Source: Caulobacter sp.
GTDB lineage: Bacteria; Pseudomonadota; Alphaproteobacteria; Caulobacterales; Caulobacteraceae
Assembly (NCBI GenBank): GCA_028291125.1
Contig: JAQGIN010000344.1
Coordinates: 1-14,439 of the forward strand
Direction: 5' to 3'
DNA: 14,439 bases
Below, in pieces: positions 5,800 to 13,003 of the stretch. Positions within the stretch are counted from its first letter, which is position 1; each line of letters opens with the position of its first letter. A model generated the notes under the pieces. That model worked only from the letters and a program-made list of their open reading frames with translations. It searched no databases and was not told where the DNA came from. The translations under genes and the position numbers were made by a program.

Positions 5800-6144
5800 A
5801 TGGCGATGCAGAGCCACGCCCAGGTGCCCACCGACCACGCCGCCCGCTACATGACCCAACTGGCCAAGCACTGGAGCCACCGCTTCGAGGTCCGCTTCGA
5901 CGACCGTCAGGCGCTGATCCCGATGTCACTGGGCCCGTGCCAGCTGACGGCGCGGGACGGGGCCCTCGACATCACCCTCGAGGCGCCGGACCTGGCCAGC
6001 CTGGCCCAGATGGAGGACGTCGTCGCCAGCCACCTTGACCGCTTCGCCTTCCGCGAGGGCGGCCTGCGCTATGCCTGGACCCGGGCCCAGGAGGCCGGCC
6101 ATATCGACGTCGCGGCGGTGCGGGTCGGCCGCTCCGCCGGCTGA
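5800..6144 (+). CDS. DUF2218 family protein, co-transcribed with the PadR regulator
   Basis: A 114-residue cytoplasmic protein with no signal peptide or membrane segment. The pattern VPTDHAARYMTQLAKHWSHRFEV, then GPCQLTARDGALDITLEA, then MEDVVASHLDRFAFREG matches my memory of DUF2218, a small uncharacterised family. As I recall, it occurs beside or fused to siderophore-interacting proteins, the same family as the E. coli YqjI target YqjH. One cysteine (C47) and several histidines (H6, H13, H24, H27, H78, H101) could be relevant to metal binding, but no motif is proven. The start is 3 nt after the PadR stop, so the two form one operon. A second ATG at 5806 is also possible. The function is unknown, and a role in iron or nickel homeostasis is inferred from context. 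Confidence 0.8.
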   Translation: MAMQSHAQVPTDHAARYMTQLAKHWSHRFEVRFDDRQALIPMSLGPCQLTARDGALDITLEAPDLASLAQMEDVVASHLDRFAFREGGLRYAWTRAQEAGHIDVAAVRVGRSAG

Positions 6145-6182
6145 GAGCGCCTCGTTGGACGCACCGACGCCTCCCCCCTCGC

Positions 6183-6276
6183 CATCATCCCCGCGAAAGC
6201 GGGGACCCAGGGGTTTTATCGTCAAGCGCGGTGGGTTTCAGAAAAAGCCTGGGTCCCCGCTTTCGCGGGGATGATG
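6183..6276. repeat. 29-bp perfect inverted repeat with GAAA-loop hairpins
   Basis: The arms 6183-6211 and 6248-6276 are exact reverse complements over 29 bp, around a 36-nt spacer. Each arm also folds alone into CCCCGC-GAAA-GCGGGG (left hairpin 6189-6204), a GC stem closed by a GNRA tetraloop. I recognise this as a repeat that is very common in intergenic regions of Caulobacter-like and related alphaproteobacteria. It lies 38 nt after the DUF2218 stop and may double as that operon's 3' end. Confidence 0.82.
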
Positions 6277-6377
6277 AGCTTTAAGGGAGAAGCCCGCGAC
6301 CCGGTCTTCCTCAATCGCCGCTCATCGCCGGTTCATCCAAGCTGGGCTTTACAGCCGAGGAGGGTGAAGCTGGGGGT

Positions 6378-6833
6378 ATGGAAATGCGGGTGAGACTGAC
6401 GGCGGGCCTGACCGCCCTGATGGTGCTGACCACCGCCGCCGAGGCTGCGCCGCGGACCTGGGTGCGCGACGTGGTGATCAGGACCGGTTGGAGGCTCAGT
6501 CCCGGCGCCTCTGAGACCTTCGTCGACACCCTGCGCGAAGCGGTCGACGCCCGGCTGGCGGTCTGCGCCGCCGGCCGCGACCTGCGCCTCGACCTGAAGA
6601 TCGACAGCCTGCATGTCCGCCGGGCCAAGGATCTGCGGCCCAATCCGAGCAACCGGCTGGGCGCCGAGGTCAAGGTCCGCGACGGCAAGGATCTGAGCAT
6701 CCTCGACCTACAGCGGATCGACGTCACCGTCCCCGACGACGGCCCGCTGTTGGCCTGGGTCCGCGATCCCGAGATCGTCCTGGCCGAGGCGACCGGCGAC
6801 GCTATCTGCGCGGCGGCGTTTCCGGTGGGCTAG
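6378..6833 (+). CDS. Small secreted protein of unknown function
   Basis: I do not recognise this 151-residue protein. Residues 1-23 (MEMRVRLTAGLTALMVLTTA then AEA) form a typical Sec signal peptide, with cleavage likely after the AEA, so it is probably periplasmic. The mature part is about 128 residues, mixed charged and hydrophobic. Its two cysteines (C63 and C144) could form a disulfide. There is no lipobox. Codon use resembles the neighbours, which supports a real gene. Ribosome-site evidence is weak: AGGAGG-like sequence lies about 14 nt upstream of the ATG at 6378, and a second ATG at 6384 is possible. It stands alone between two inverted-repeat elements and converges on the peptidase gene on the other strand. 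Confidence 0.7.
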   Translation: MEMRVRLTAGLTALMVLTTAAEAAPRTWVRDVVIRTGWRLSPGASETFVDTLREAVDARLAVCAAGRDLRLDLKIDSLHVRRAKDLRPNPSNRLGAEVKVRDGKDLSILDLQRIDVTVPDDGPLLAWVRDPEIVLAEATGDAICAAAFPVG

Positions 6834-6845
6834 GCGGAGAAGCCG

Positions 6846-6931
6846 CCCTTATCCTTCGACAAGCTCAGGATGAGGGCGACTGAGGCGCCGGCATTCGAAA
6901 TCCTCATCCTGAGCTTGTCGAAGGACGAGGG
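6846..6931. repeat. 24-bp perfect inverted repeat between convergent genes
   Basis: The arms 6852-6875 and 6902-6925 are exact reverse complements over 24 bp, with a 26-nt spacer. The stem extends outward to 6846/6931 with one mismatch and one wobble. The core CCTTCGACAAGCTCAGGA is a motif I remember as widespread between genes in sphingomonads and Caulobacterales. It fills the gap between a plus-strand stop (6833) and a minus-strand stop (6942) and could act as a two-way transcription end. Confidence 0.82.
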
Positions 6932-6941
6932 TTTCGCGCCC

Positions 6942-9110
6942 TCAGTCCATCAGCTTCCTGCTGAGATAGACATATTCCAGCGCCTGGCGCTTGGCGGTCT
7001 CGGCCAGGTTGGCGGCGGCCGCGTGGCCGCCGTCGACGTTCTCGTAATACAGCACCGGATAGCCCAGCGCCTCCAGCCGCGCCGCCGCCTTGCGGGCGTG
7101 GGCCGGGTGGACGCGGTCGTCCTTGGTCGAGGTCTCGATGAACACCTCGGGGTATTTCCGGCCGGCCTTGAGGTTTTGGTAGGGGCTGTAGGTCTCGATG
7201 ACCTTGCGCTCCGACGGCACCTGCGGGTCGCCATATTCGCCCATCCACGACGAGCCCGCCCCGATCTGGCTGTAACGGATCATGTCGAACAGCGGCACCT
7301 GGACGACGATGGCGTTGTACAGTTCGGGCCGCTGGGTCAGGGCCACGCCCATCAGCAGGCCGCCATTGCTGCCGCCCATGATCCCCAGCCGGCGCGGCGA
7401 GGTGATCTTGCGGTCGATCAGGTCCTGGGAGACGGCGAAGAAGTCGTCATAGACCTTCTGGCGGTTGGCCTTGAGGCCAGCCTCGTGCCAGGCCGGGCCA
7501 AATTCGCCGCCGCCGCGAATATTGGCCACCACGTATGTGCCGCCCCGCTCCAGCCACAGCTTGCCCATCGTGCCGGAATAGGCCGGGGTCATCGACACCT
7601 GGAAACCGCCATAGGCGTAGAGCACGGTCGGATTGGCGCCGTCGTATTTCAGCCCCTTCGGGCGGACGACGAAATAGGGGATCTTGGTCCCGTCCTTGGA
7701 GGTGGCCGCGAACTGCTCGACCACGTGGGTCGAGGCGTCGAACCGGGCCGGCGAGGTCTTGAGGGTCTCGGGCTTCGAAGCCTTGGCGTCGGCCAGCCAC
7801 AGGGTCGAGGGGGTCAGATAGCCGGTGGCGGTGACGAACAGTCGGTCGTCGCGCTGCGAGGCCGAGCCCAAGGCCAGGGTGGCGTTGGCCGGCAAGTCGA
7901 GCTTGCGGCCGGTCCAACCCTTGGGCCCGAAGTCATAGGCCAGGACGGCGCCGGTGACGTTGTCGAGCAGGCCGACCACCAGGGTGTTTCGCGTGCTGGT
8001 CACCTGCTCCACCGACTGCCGAGGACCGGGCCGCAGCACCAGGGCCGGGCGGGCGCCGGCCCGCGGACCGCCCGCCAGGTCGGCATGGGCGTCGAGGGTC
8101 AGCGGATCGAGATTGTATTCGACCAGGTCGCCGGTCTTGAGACCGTGCTCCGGCCAGTCCTGCTCGAGCAGGAAGATGATCCGGCCCGAGGCGAAGGCCT
8201 GGATGGTCGCCTTGGGCGGCAGCGGCAGCTTGGCCGCGCCCTTGTCGGTGATCAGGTAGTGCTCGCTGCGGAAGGTGTCGAGCGGTCGGTGGGCGACGAT
8301 CCCCAGCACCTTGCCGTCCGGATCGCGCAGCAGGATCGGCGAGACGCCGTAGCCGCCGTCGTCGCGGGCCCCGCGGAACACCTCGGTGGCCGTCGACAGC
8401 GGCTGACCGCGCTTCAACAGCTTGACGATATAGGGATAGCCCGAGGTGGTGACCTCGCCGGGCGCCCACTCGGTGGCGACGATCAGGGTGTCCTTGTCGA
8501 TCCAGTCGAGCCGGTGCTTGCCCTCGGGCAGTTCGAAGCCGCCGGCCACGAAGCTCTTGGTCTGGGTGTCGAACTCGCGCACCACCACCGCGTCCTTGCC
8601 GCCGTTCGACAGCGACACCAGGCAGTAGCGGTCGTCGGGCGGCAGGCAGTCGACGCCCTTCCACACCCAGTTGGCGCCCTGGGCCTTGGACAGGGCGTCG
8701 AGGTCGATCAGCGTCTCCCAAGCCGGCGTCGCGGTACGGTAGCTATCCAGCGCCGTGCGCCGCCAGACGCCGCGCACGTGGTCGGCGTCCTGCCAGAAGT
8801 TGCGCAGGGTCCCGTCGCCGGCGAACGACACGCCGGGGATGCGGTCCTTGGCGTTGAGGATGGCCAGGGCCTGATCGTGCAGCGGCGCGTAGCGCGGGTC
8901 GCCCTGCAGCACCGGCAGGCTGCGGGCATTCTGGGCCTTGGCCCAGTCCAGCGCCTTGGTCCCTTCGATCTCCTCCATCCAGAGATAGGGGTCGTCCTTG
9001 CCCAGCTCGGCGAGCGGGGTGCGGGCCTCGGCCGGCGCGGGGGGCTGGGCGGAAACTGTCACGGGGATCATCAGGCTCGTCGAAAGCAGCAGGGAGGCCA
9101 GGAGGCGCAT
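6942..9110 (-). CDS. Exported prolyl-oligopeptidase-family (S9) serine peptidase, downstream copy
   Basis: A 722-residue serine peptidase of family S9 that should cleave short peptides in the periplasm. A signal peptide occupies residues 1-21 (cut after VTVSA). The family start motif DDPYLWMEEIEG is at 39-50. The beta-propeller spans roughly 65-455 and the alpha/beta-hydrolase domain about 470-722. The catalytic triad is readable: S581 in GGSNGG, D664 in STKDDRVHP and H696 in NVDGGHA. The RGGGEFGPAWHEAG segment (532-545) is typical of the family. Two cysteines (C155, C163) sit in the propeller. The ATG at 9110 lies 3 nt after the stop of the upstream paralogue, so the two are one transcription unit. 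The very long open frame on the opposite strand is a coding shadow. Whether it is specific for proline cannot be read from the sequence. Confidence 0.93.
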   Translation of the reverse strand: MRLLASLLLSTSLMIPVTVSAQPPAPAEARTPLAELGKDDPYLWMEEIEGTKALDWAKAQNARSLPVLQGDPRYAPLHDQALAILNAKDRIPGVSFAGDGTLRNFWQDADHVRGVWRRTALDSYRTATPAWETLIDLDALSKAQGANWVWKGVDCLPPDDRYCLVSLSNGGKDAVVVREFDTQTKSFVAGGFELPEGKHRLDWIDKDTLIVATEWAPGEVTTSGYPYIVKLLKRGQPLSTATEVFRGARDDGGYGVSPILLRDPDGKVLGIVAHRPLDTFRSEHYLITDKGAAKLPLPPKATIQAFASGRIIFLLEQDWPEHGLKTGDLVEYNLDPLTLDAHADLAGGPRAGARPALVLRPGPRQSVEQVTSTRNTLVVGLLDNVTGAVLAYDFGPKGWTGRKLDLPANATLALGSASQRDDRLFVTATGYLTPSTLWLADAKASKPETLKTSPARFDASTHVVEQFAATSKDGTKIPYFVVRPKGLKYDGANPTVLYAYGGFQVSMTPAYSGTMGKLWLERGGTYVVANIRGGGEFGPAWHEAGLKANRQKVYDDFFAVSQDLIDRKITSPRRLGIMGGSNGGLLMGVALTQRPELYNAIVVQVPLFDMIRYSQIGAGSSWMGEYGDPQVPSERKVIETYSPYQNLKAGRKYPEVFIETSTKDDRVHPAHARKAAARLEALGYPVLYYENVDGGHAAAANLAETAKRQALEYVYLSRKLMD

Positions 9111-9113
9111 GGG

Positions 9114-11234
9114 TCAGTCCATCAGCTGGCGGGTGAGATAGACATAGTGCATCGCCCAGCGCCGGGCGTTGGCCACCGGCTCCGCCCCGTTGGCGTGGCC
9201 GCCGTCGGTGTTCTCGAAATAGAGGTAGGGCTGGTTCAGGTCGGCCAGGCGGGCGGCGAACTTGCGGGCGTGGCCCGGATGCACCCGGTCGTCCTTGGTC
9301 GAGGTGGTGATGTAGGCCAGGGGGTATTTCACCCCGGGCTTGAGGTTCTGGTAGGGCGAGTATTTCTCGATATAGGCGCGTTCGGCCGGGATGGCCGGGT
9401 CGCCATATTCGCCGATCCACGAGGCCCCGGCCGGCAGCACCGTGTAGCGCAGCATGTCGAGCAGCGGGCTCTCGACCACCACCGCGTTCCATAGGTCGGG
9501 CCGCTGGGTCAGGGCCACGCCCATCAGCAGGCCGCCGTTCGAGCGGCCATAGGCCCCCAGATGGCGCGGGCTGGTGACCTTGGTCGTGATCAGCGCCTCG
9601 GCGACGGCGAAATAGTCGTCATAGGCCCGCTGGCGGTTCTGCTTCAGCGCCGCTTCGTGCCAGGCAGGGCCGAACTCGCCGCCGCCGCGGATATTGGCCA
9701 CGGCCAGGGATCCGCCGCGCTCCAGCCACAGCTTGCCGACCAGAGGATCGTAGATCGGCAGTTTCGACAGGTTGAAGCCGCCATAGGCGAACAGCAGGGT
9801 CGGATTGGCGCCGTCGGCCTTCTGGTCCTTGGCGTGGACGAGGAAGTACGGGATCTTGGTCCCGTCCTTGGAGACCGCCTCGTGCTGGTCGACCGCCAGC
9901 TTGGCGGCGTCGAAGCGGGCCGGCAGGGTCTTGACCGTCGCGGCCTGGCCGCTGGCGGCGTCGGCCAGTTTCAGCTGGGTCGGGGTAAGGAAGCCCTCCA
10001 CCGAATAGAAGAGCTGGTCGCCCTCGTCGGCGGTGGCGACGATGGCCACGGCGGCGTTGTCGATCCCCGGCAGCGGCGTGGCCTTCCAGGGCCACTCGCC
10101 CTGGCTCTGGAACGACATCGCCTGGCCGCGGACATTGTCATAGACCACGGCGACGACGCGGTGGTCGGTGACGCCCACCTGGTCGATGGTCTGCCGGGGC
10201 CCCGGCTTGAAAATGGCGCAGATCGAGCAGCCGGTGCTGACGACGATCTGCTCGGACGACGGCAAGGGCGGCCGCGCCAGGGCGTTGACGTCCGCCGCCA
10301 CCAGCGTCCCCGCCGAAAGCTTCTGGCCGGCCCAGTCCTCCTGGATGGTCAGGACCAGCCGGTTGTCGATCAGGCCGTGCAGGTCGGAGCGTTCGGGAAT
10401 CGGCAGCCGCGTCACGCCGCGCGCGTCGAGCAGCGAATATTGGGTGTGGAAGAAGTCGGTGGCCCGCTCCAGCAGCACCACCCGGTTCCCCTGGCCATCG
10501 CGCAGCACGTTGGGCCGGGCGCTGACGTCGCTCTTCTGGCCGCGGAACACCTCGACCGCCTGGTCCAGGCCCTGGCCGCGCTTCAGCGTCTTGACCACGA
10601 AGCCGTAGCCGCTGTCGGTGGTGGTCCCCGCGCCCCAGTTCCGGGTCAGGATCAGGGTGTCGGCGTCCAGCCACTCCACCGTCTGCTTGCTCTCGGGCAG
10701 GCGGAAGCCATCCTGGACGAAGGCCTTGCTGGCCAGGTCGAATTCGCGGATCTCGATGGCGTCCTTGCCGCCGTTCGACAGCTCGACCAGGCAGCGGTCA
10801 TGGGTCTTGGGCCGGCACAGCGCGCCCTTCCAGATCCAATTGGCCCCCTCGGCCTTGGCCAGGGCGTCGAGGTCGAGCACCGTCTCCCAGGCCGGGGCCG
10901 CGGTCTGGTAGCTGGCCAGAGTCGTGCGCCGCCAGACGCCGCGCACATGGTCCTGGTCCTGCCAGAAGTTGAACACCGCCTGGCCGACGAAGGTCGGGGC
11001 GGCGATGCGGTCGGTGGCCGACAGCAGGGTCAGGGCGTCGGCGTGCAGCCTGGCGTAGCGCGGATCGCCCTGCAGGACCGGCAGGCTCTTGGCGTTCTGA
11101 GCGGCGACCCAGGCCAGGGAGGCCGGACTCTCGACCACCTCCAGGCTCTGGTGGGGATCGGCGTCCTGGGCCGTGGCGGCGGTGGACGCGAGCAGGGCGA
11201 GGGCGGCCAGGGCCCCGGAGCGAAGCATGAGCAT
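9114..11234 (-). CDS. Exported prolyl-oligopeptidase-family (S9) serine peptidase, upstream copy
   Basis: A 706-residue paralogue of the next gene, sharing long stretches such as KSLPVLQGDPRY and YSPYQNLKPG. The signal peptide is residues 1-22 (cut after STAATA). The triad is S565 in GRSNGG, D648 in STKDDRVHP and H680 in NTDGGHA. It differs in two ways. The nucleophile elbow has Arg where the neighbour has Gly (GRSNGG against GGSNGG), and the N-terminal DPYLW-type motif is degraded to DPHQSLEVVES. It also has a CxxC (C336, C339) in the propeller that its neighbour lacks. Both share a C-x7-C pair (C140, C148 here). The frame stays open up to 11723 over the channel gene. I take the start at 11234 because the signal peptide begins there, and an ATG at 11228 is an alternative. 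No clear ribosome site is seen. Confidence 0.92.
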   Translation of the reverse strand: MLMLRSGALAALALLASTAATAQDADPHQSLEVVESPASLAWVAAQNAKSLPVLQGDPRYARLHADALTLLSATDRIAAPTFVGQAVFNFWQDQDHVRGVWRRTTLASYQTAAPAWETVLDLDALAKAEGANWIWKGALCRPKTHDRCLVELSNGGKDAIEIREFDLASKAFVQDGFRLPESKQTVEWLDADTLILTRNWGAGTTTDSGYGFVVKTLKRGQGLDQAVEVFRGQKSDVSARPNVLRDGQGNRVVLLERATDFFHTQYSLLDARGVTRLPIPERSDLHGLIDNRLVLTIQEDWAGQKLSAGTLVAADVNALARPPLPSSEQIVVSTGCSICAIFKPGPRQTIDQVGVTDHRVVAVVYDNVRGQAMSFQSQGEWPWKATPLPGIDNAAVAIVATADEGDQLFYSVEGFLTPTQLKLADAASGQAATVKTLPARFDAAKLAVDQHEAVSKDGTKIPYFLVHAKDQKADGANPTLLFAYGGFNLSKLPIYDPLVGKLWLERGGSLAVANIRGGGEFGPAWHEAALKQNRQRAYDDYFAVAEALITTKVTSPRHLGAYGRSNGGLLMGVALTQRPDLWNAVVVESPLLDMLRYTVLPAGASWIGEYGDPAIPAERAYIEKYSPYQNLKPGVKYPLAYITTSTKDDRVHPGHARKFAARLADLNQPYLYFENTDGGHANGAEPVANARRWAMHYVYLTRQLMD

Positions 11235-11287
11235 GGCCGCGACCGTAGCGGAAAAACCCACCCGCGCCAGAGGGTCGCCGCGCCGGT

Positions 11288-12091
11288 TCAGGCCCCGTTG
11301 TCGGGGATGTTGAGCAGATCGCCGCAGGCCTTGCAGTGGACGGCGTCCGGATCGTGCCGGCCCAGGCCGCAGCTGGGGCAGCGGAAGCTGATCTTGTGCG
11401 GCCGCAGGATCGATTGGATCAGGCCGATGAACAGCGACACCCCGCCCAGCATCACCGCGATCGATAGCAACTTGCCCCAGACCCCGGGCAGGACGATGTC
11501 GCCATAGCCGGTGGTGGTCAGGCTGGTGACGGTGAAATAGAGGGCGTCGACATAGCCGCCGATGCCCTCGTAGCGGCCGATGAAGGCCGAATAGACGAAG
11601 CCGGTGACCACGAAGACGAAGGTGATCAGGGTGGAGGCGGCCTTGCAGATCTCCTCGACCCGGGTGTCGTCGTAGCGGCGGCCGACGGTGCGCCAGAAGA
11701 AGTCGCTGTGGACCAGGGTCCATAGCCGCATCACCCGCAGGAAGCCGAGATTGAATAGCCAGGCGGGGGCCAGCAGGGTGATCAGCACGAACAGGTCGAC
11801 CCAGACGATCGGCTTGCGCATCCAGGCGCTCAGATCGCCGTGGGCGACGGCCCGGGCGACGATGTCGGCGGCCAGCAGCACGGCAATGGCGTAGTCGATC
11901 AGATAGAAGCCCAGGCCGTGGTCGCGCATCAGCGGGGCGGCGACGAAGAAGGCGATGATCGCCAGATCGACGCCGATCACCGCCAGCCGGAAGCGCACCG
12001 CGATCGGCGACATGCCGTGATAGAGGGCCCGCAACCGGGCCCGGAGGCGGAGCTTGTGCGGCAGTTTGGCGGGGCTATCCGTCGCGGCCAT
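11288..12091 (-). CDS. Six-helix K+ channel-like membrane protein with C-terminal zinc ribbon
   Basis: A 267-residue inner-membrane ion channel. The pore loop reads DALYFTVTSLTTTGYGDI (182-199), with the K+ selectivity filter TTTGYGD at 192-198. Membrane segments are likely near 34-54, 62-80, 95-110, 112-128 (S4-like, with only R119 and R122), 150-172 and 205-228. That fits a voltage-gated-type fold with a poorly charged sensor. The C-terminal tail is unusual: CPSC at 238-241 and CKAC at 253-256 form a four-cysteine zinc ribbon just after the last helix. No RCK/TrkA domain is present. The ATG at 12091 is the first Met before the conserved part. A reverse-strand GCTAATCA at 12104-12097 could be a -10 box. 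The peptidase genes follow on the same strand after 53 nt. Substrate selectivity for K+ is inferred from the filter. Confidence 0.88.
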   Translation of the reverse strand: MAATDSPAKLPHKLRLRARLRALYHGMSPIAVRFRLAVIGVDLAIIAFFVAAPLMRDHGLGFYLIDYAIAVLLAADIVARAVAHGDLSAWMRKPIVWVDLFVLITLLAPAWLFNLGFLRVMRLWTLVHSDFFWRTVGRRYDDTRVEEICKAASTLITFVFVVTGFVYSAFIGRYEGIGGYVDALYFTVTSLTTTGYGDIVLPGVWGKLLSIAVMLGGVSLFIGLIQSILRPHKISFRCPSCGLGRHDPDAVHCKACGDLLNIPDNGA

Positions 12092-12112
12092 GCCCTTGAT
12101 TAGCCGCGACCT

Positions 12113-12141
12113 CTGACGAAGGCGAGGTTTTCGACTATATG
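12113..12141 (+). promoter_or_regulatory. Candidate dapF promoter giving a leaderless mRNA
   Basis: CTGACG (12113-12118) as -35 and TATATG (12136-12141) as -10 are 17 nt apart, a good sigma-70-type arrangement. Transcription would begin about at the dapF ATG (12149). No Shine-Dalgarno sequence precedes that ATG, consistent with a leaderless message. The 57-nt gap must also hold the divergent channel promoter. Confidence 0.4.
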
Positions 12142-12148
12142 TCCGCCC

Positions 12149-13003
12149 ATGAGCCGTACGTTCCTGAAGATGAACGGGCTCGGCAACGATTTCGTCGTCG
12201 TCGAGACCCGCAGCCAGCCGTTCCAACCGACGGCCGCGGAGATCCGCGCCATCGCCCAACGCGGCGAGGGCGGGATCGGCTGCGACCAGGTGATCGCCAT
12301 CGATCCGCCCCAGGCCGAGGGGGCCAGCGCCTTCGTGCGGTTCTGGAATTCCGACGGCGAGCCGACCGGGGCCTGCGGCAACGGCACGCGCTGCGTCGCC
12401 TGGCTGCTGATGCAGTCGGCCGGCAAGACCGAAGTGGCCTTCGACACCGTCTCCGGGCGGCTGTCGGGCGTGATGGCCGGCGACAAGCTGGTCACCGTCG
12501 ACATGGGCGAGCCTGGCCTGGCCTGGGACCAGATCCCGCTGTCGGAGCCGATGGACACCGTCGGAATCGAGCTGCAGATCGGCCCGATCGACGCGCCGCA
12601 GCTGCACACGCCCGGCTGCGTCTCGATGGGCAATCCGCACGTGGTGTTCTTCGTCGACGCCCCGGCCACGGATGAAATGGCGCGCGGGGCGGGCGGCCTG
12701 ATCGAGCACCACCCGCTGTTCCCGCAAGGCGTCAATGTCGGCTTCGCCCATATCGCCGCCCGCGACCACATCCAGCTGAAGGTCTGGGAACGCGGGGCCG
12801 GCCTGACCGCCGCCTGCGGCACCGGGGCCTGCGCCGCCCAGGTGGCCGCCGTCCGCCGCGGCCTGACCGACCGCACGGCCAAGGTCGAGTTCGAGAGCGG
12901 CGCTCTGACCATCGAATGGCGCGAGGCCGACGGCCACGTGATCATGACCGGCCCGATCACCCTGGACTACACCGGCGTCCTGCCCGAAAGGGCGGCGGCG
13001 TGA
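12149..13003 (+). CDS. dapF: Diaminopimelate epimerase
   Basis: DapF converts LL-diaminopimelate to the meso form, used for lysine and for peptidoglycan cross-links, in the cytoplasm. The 284-residue protein has the usual length and needs no cofactor. The two catalytic cysteines are C76 in GACGNGTRC and C223 in AACGTGACA. The N-terminal FLKMNGLGNDFVVVE and the central GCVSMGNPHVVFFV and PQGVNVGFA are family hallmarks. It heads a three-gene unit: its TGA stop overlaps the GTG start of the following dehydrogenase. A leaderless promoter candidate lies directly upstream. All key residues are present and nothing suggests decay. Confidence 0.97.
   Translation: MSRTFLKMNGLGNDFVVVETRSQPFQPTAAEIRAIAQRGEGGIGCDQVIAIDPPQAEGASAFVRFWNSDGEPTGACGNGTRCVAWLLMQSAGKTEVAFDTVSGRLSGVMAGDKLVTVDMGEPGLAWDQIPLSEPMDTVGIELQIGPIDAPQLHTPGCVSMGNPHVVFFVDAPATDEMARGAGGLIEHHPLFPQGVNVGFAHIAARDHIQLKVWERGAGLTAACGTGACAAQVAAVRRGLTDRTAKVEFESGALTIEWREADGHVIMTGPITLDYTGVLPERAAA

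Noticed and set aside
6183..6276. CRISPR-like repeat
   Set aside because: Only two copies in inverted orientation with no array or cas genes; it is a palindromic dispersed element.
6870..9494. 874-codon plus-strand frame opposite the peptidases
   Set aside because: Antisense of two S9 genes with intact catalytic triads; also begins inside a repeat element.
11235..11287. Possible intrinsic terminator after the channel gene (GGGT followed by five T on the reverse strand)
   Set aside because: The best stem is only 4 bp (ACCC/GGGT), too weak to call.
9561..11507. 648-codon plus-strand frame opposite the upstream peptidase
   Set aside because: Same antisense effect of high third-position GC; no domain visible.
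11235..11723. N-terminal extension of the upstream peptidase to 869 residues
   Set aside because: The extension overlaps the channel gene out of frame, while a clean signal peptide starts at 11234.
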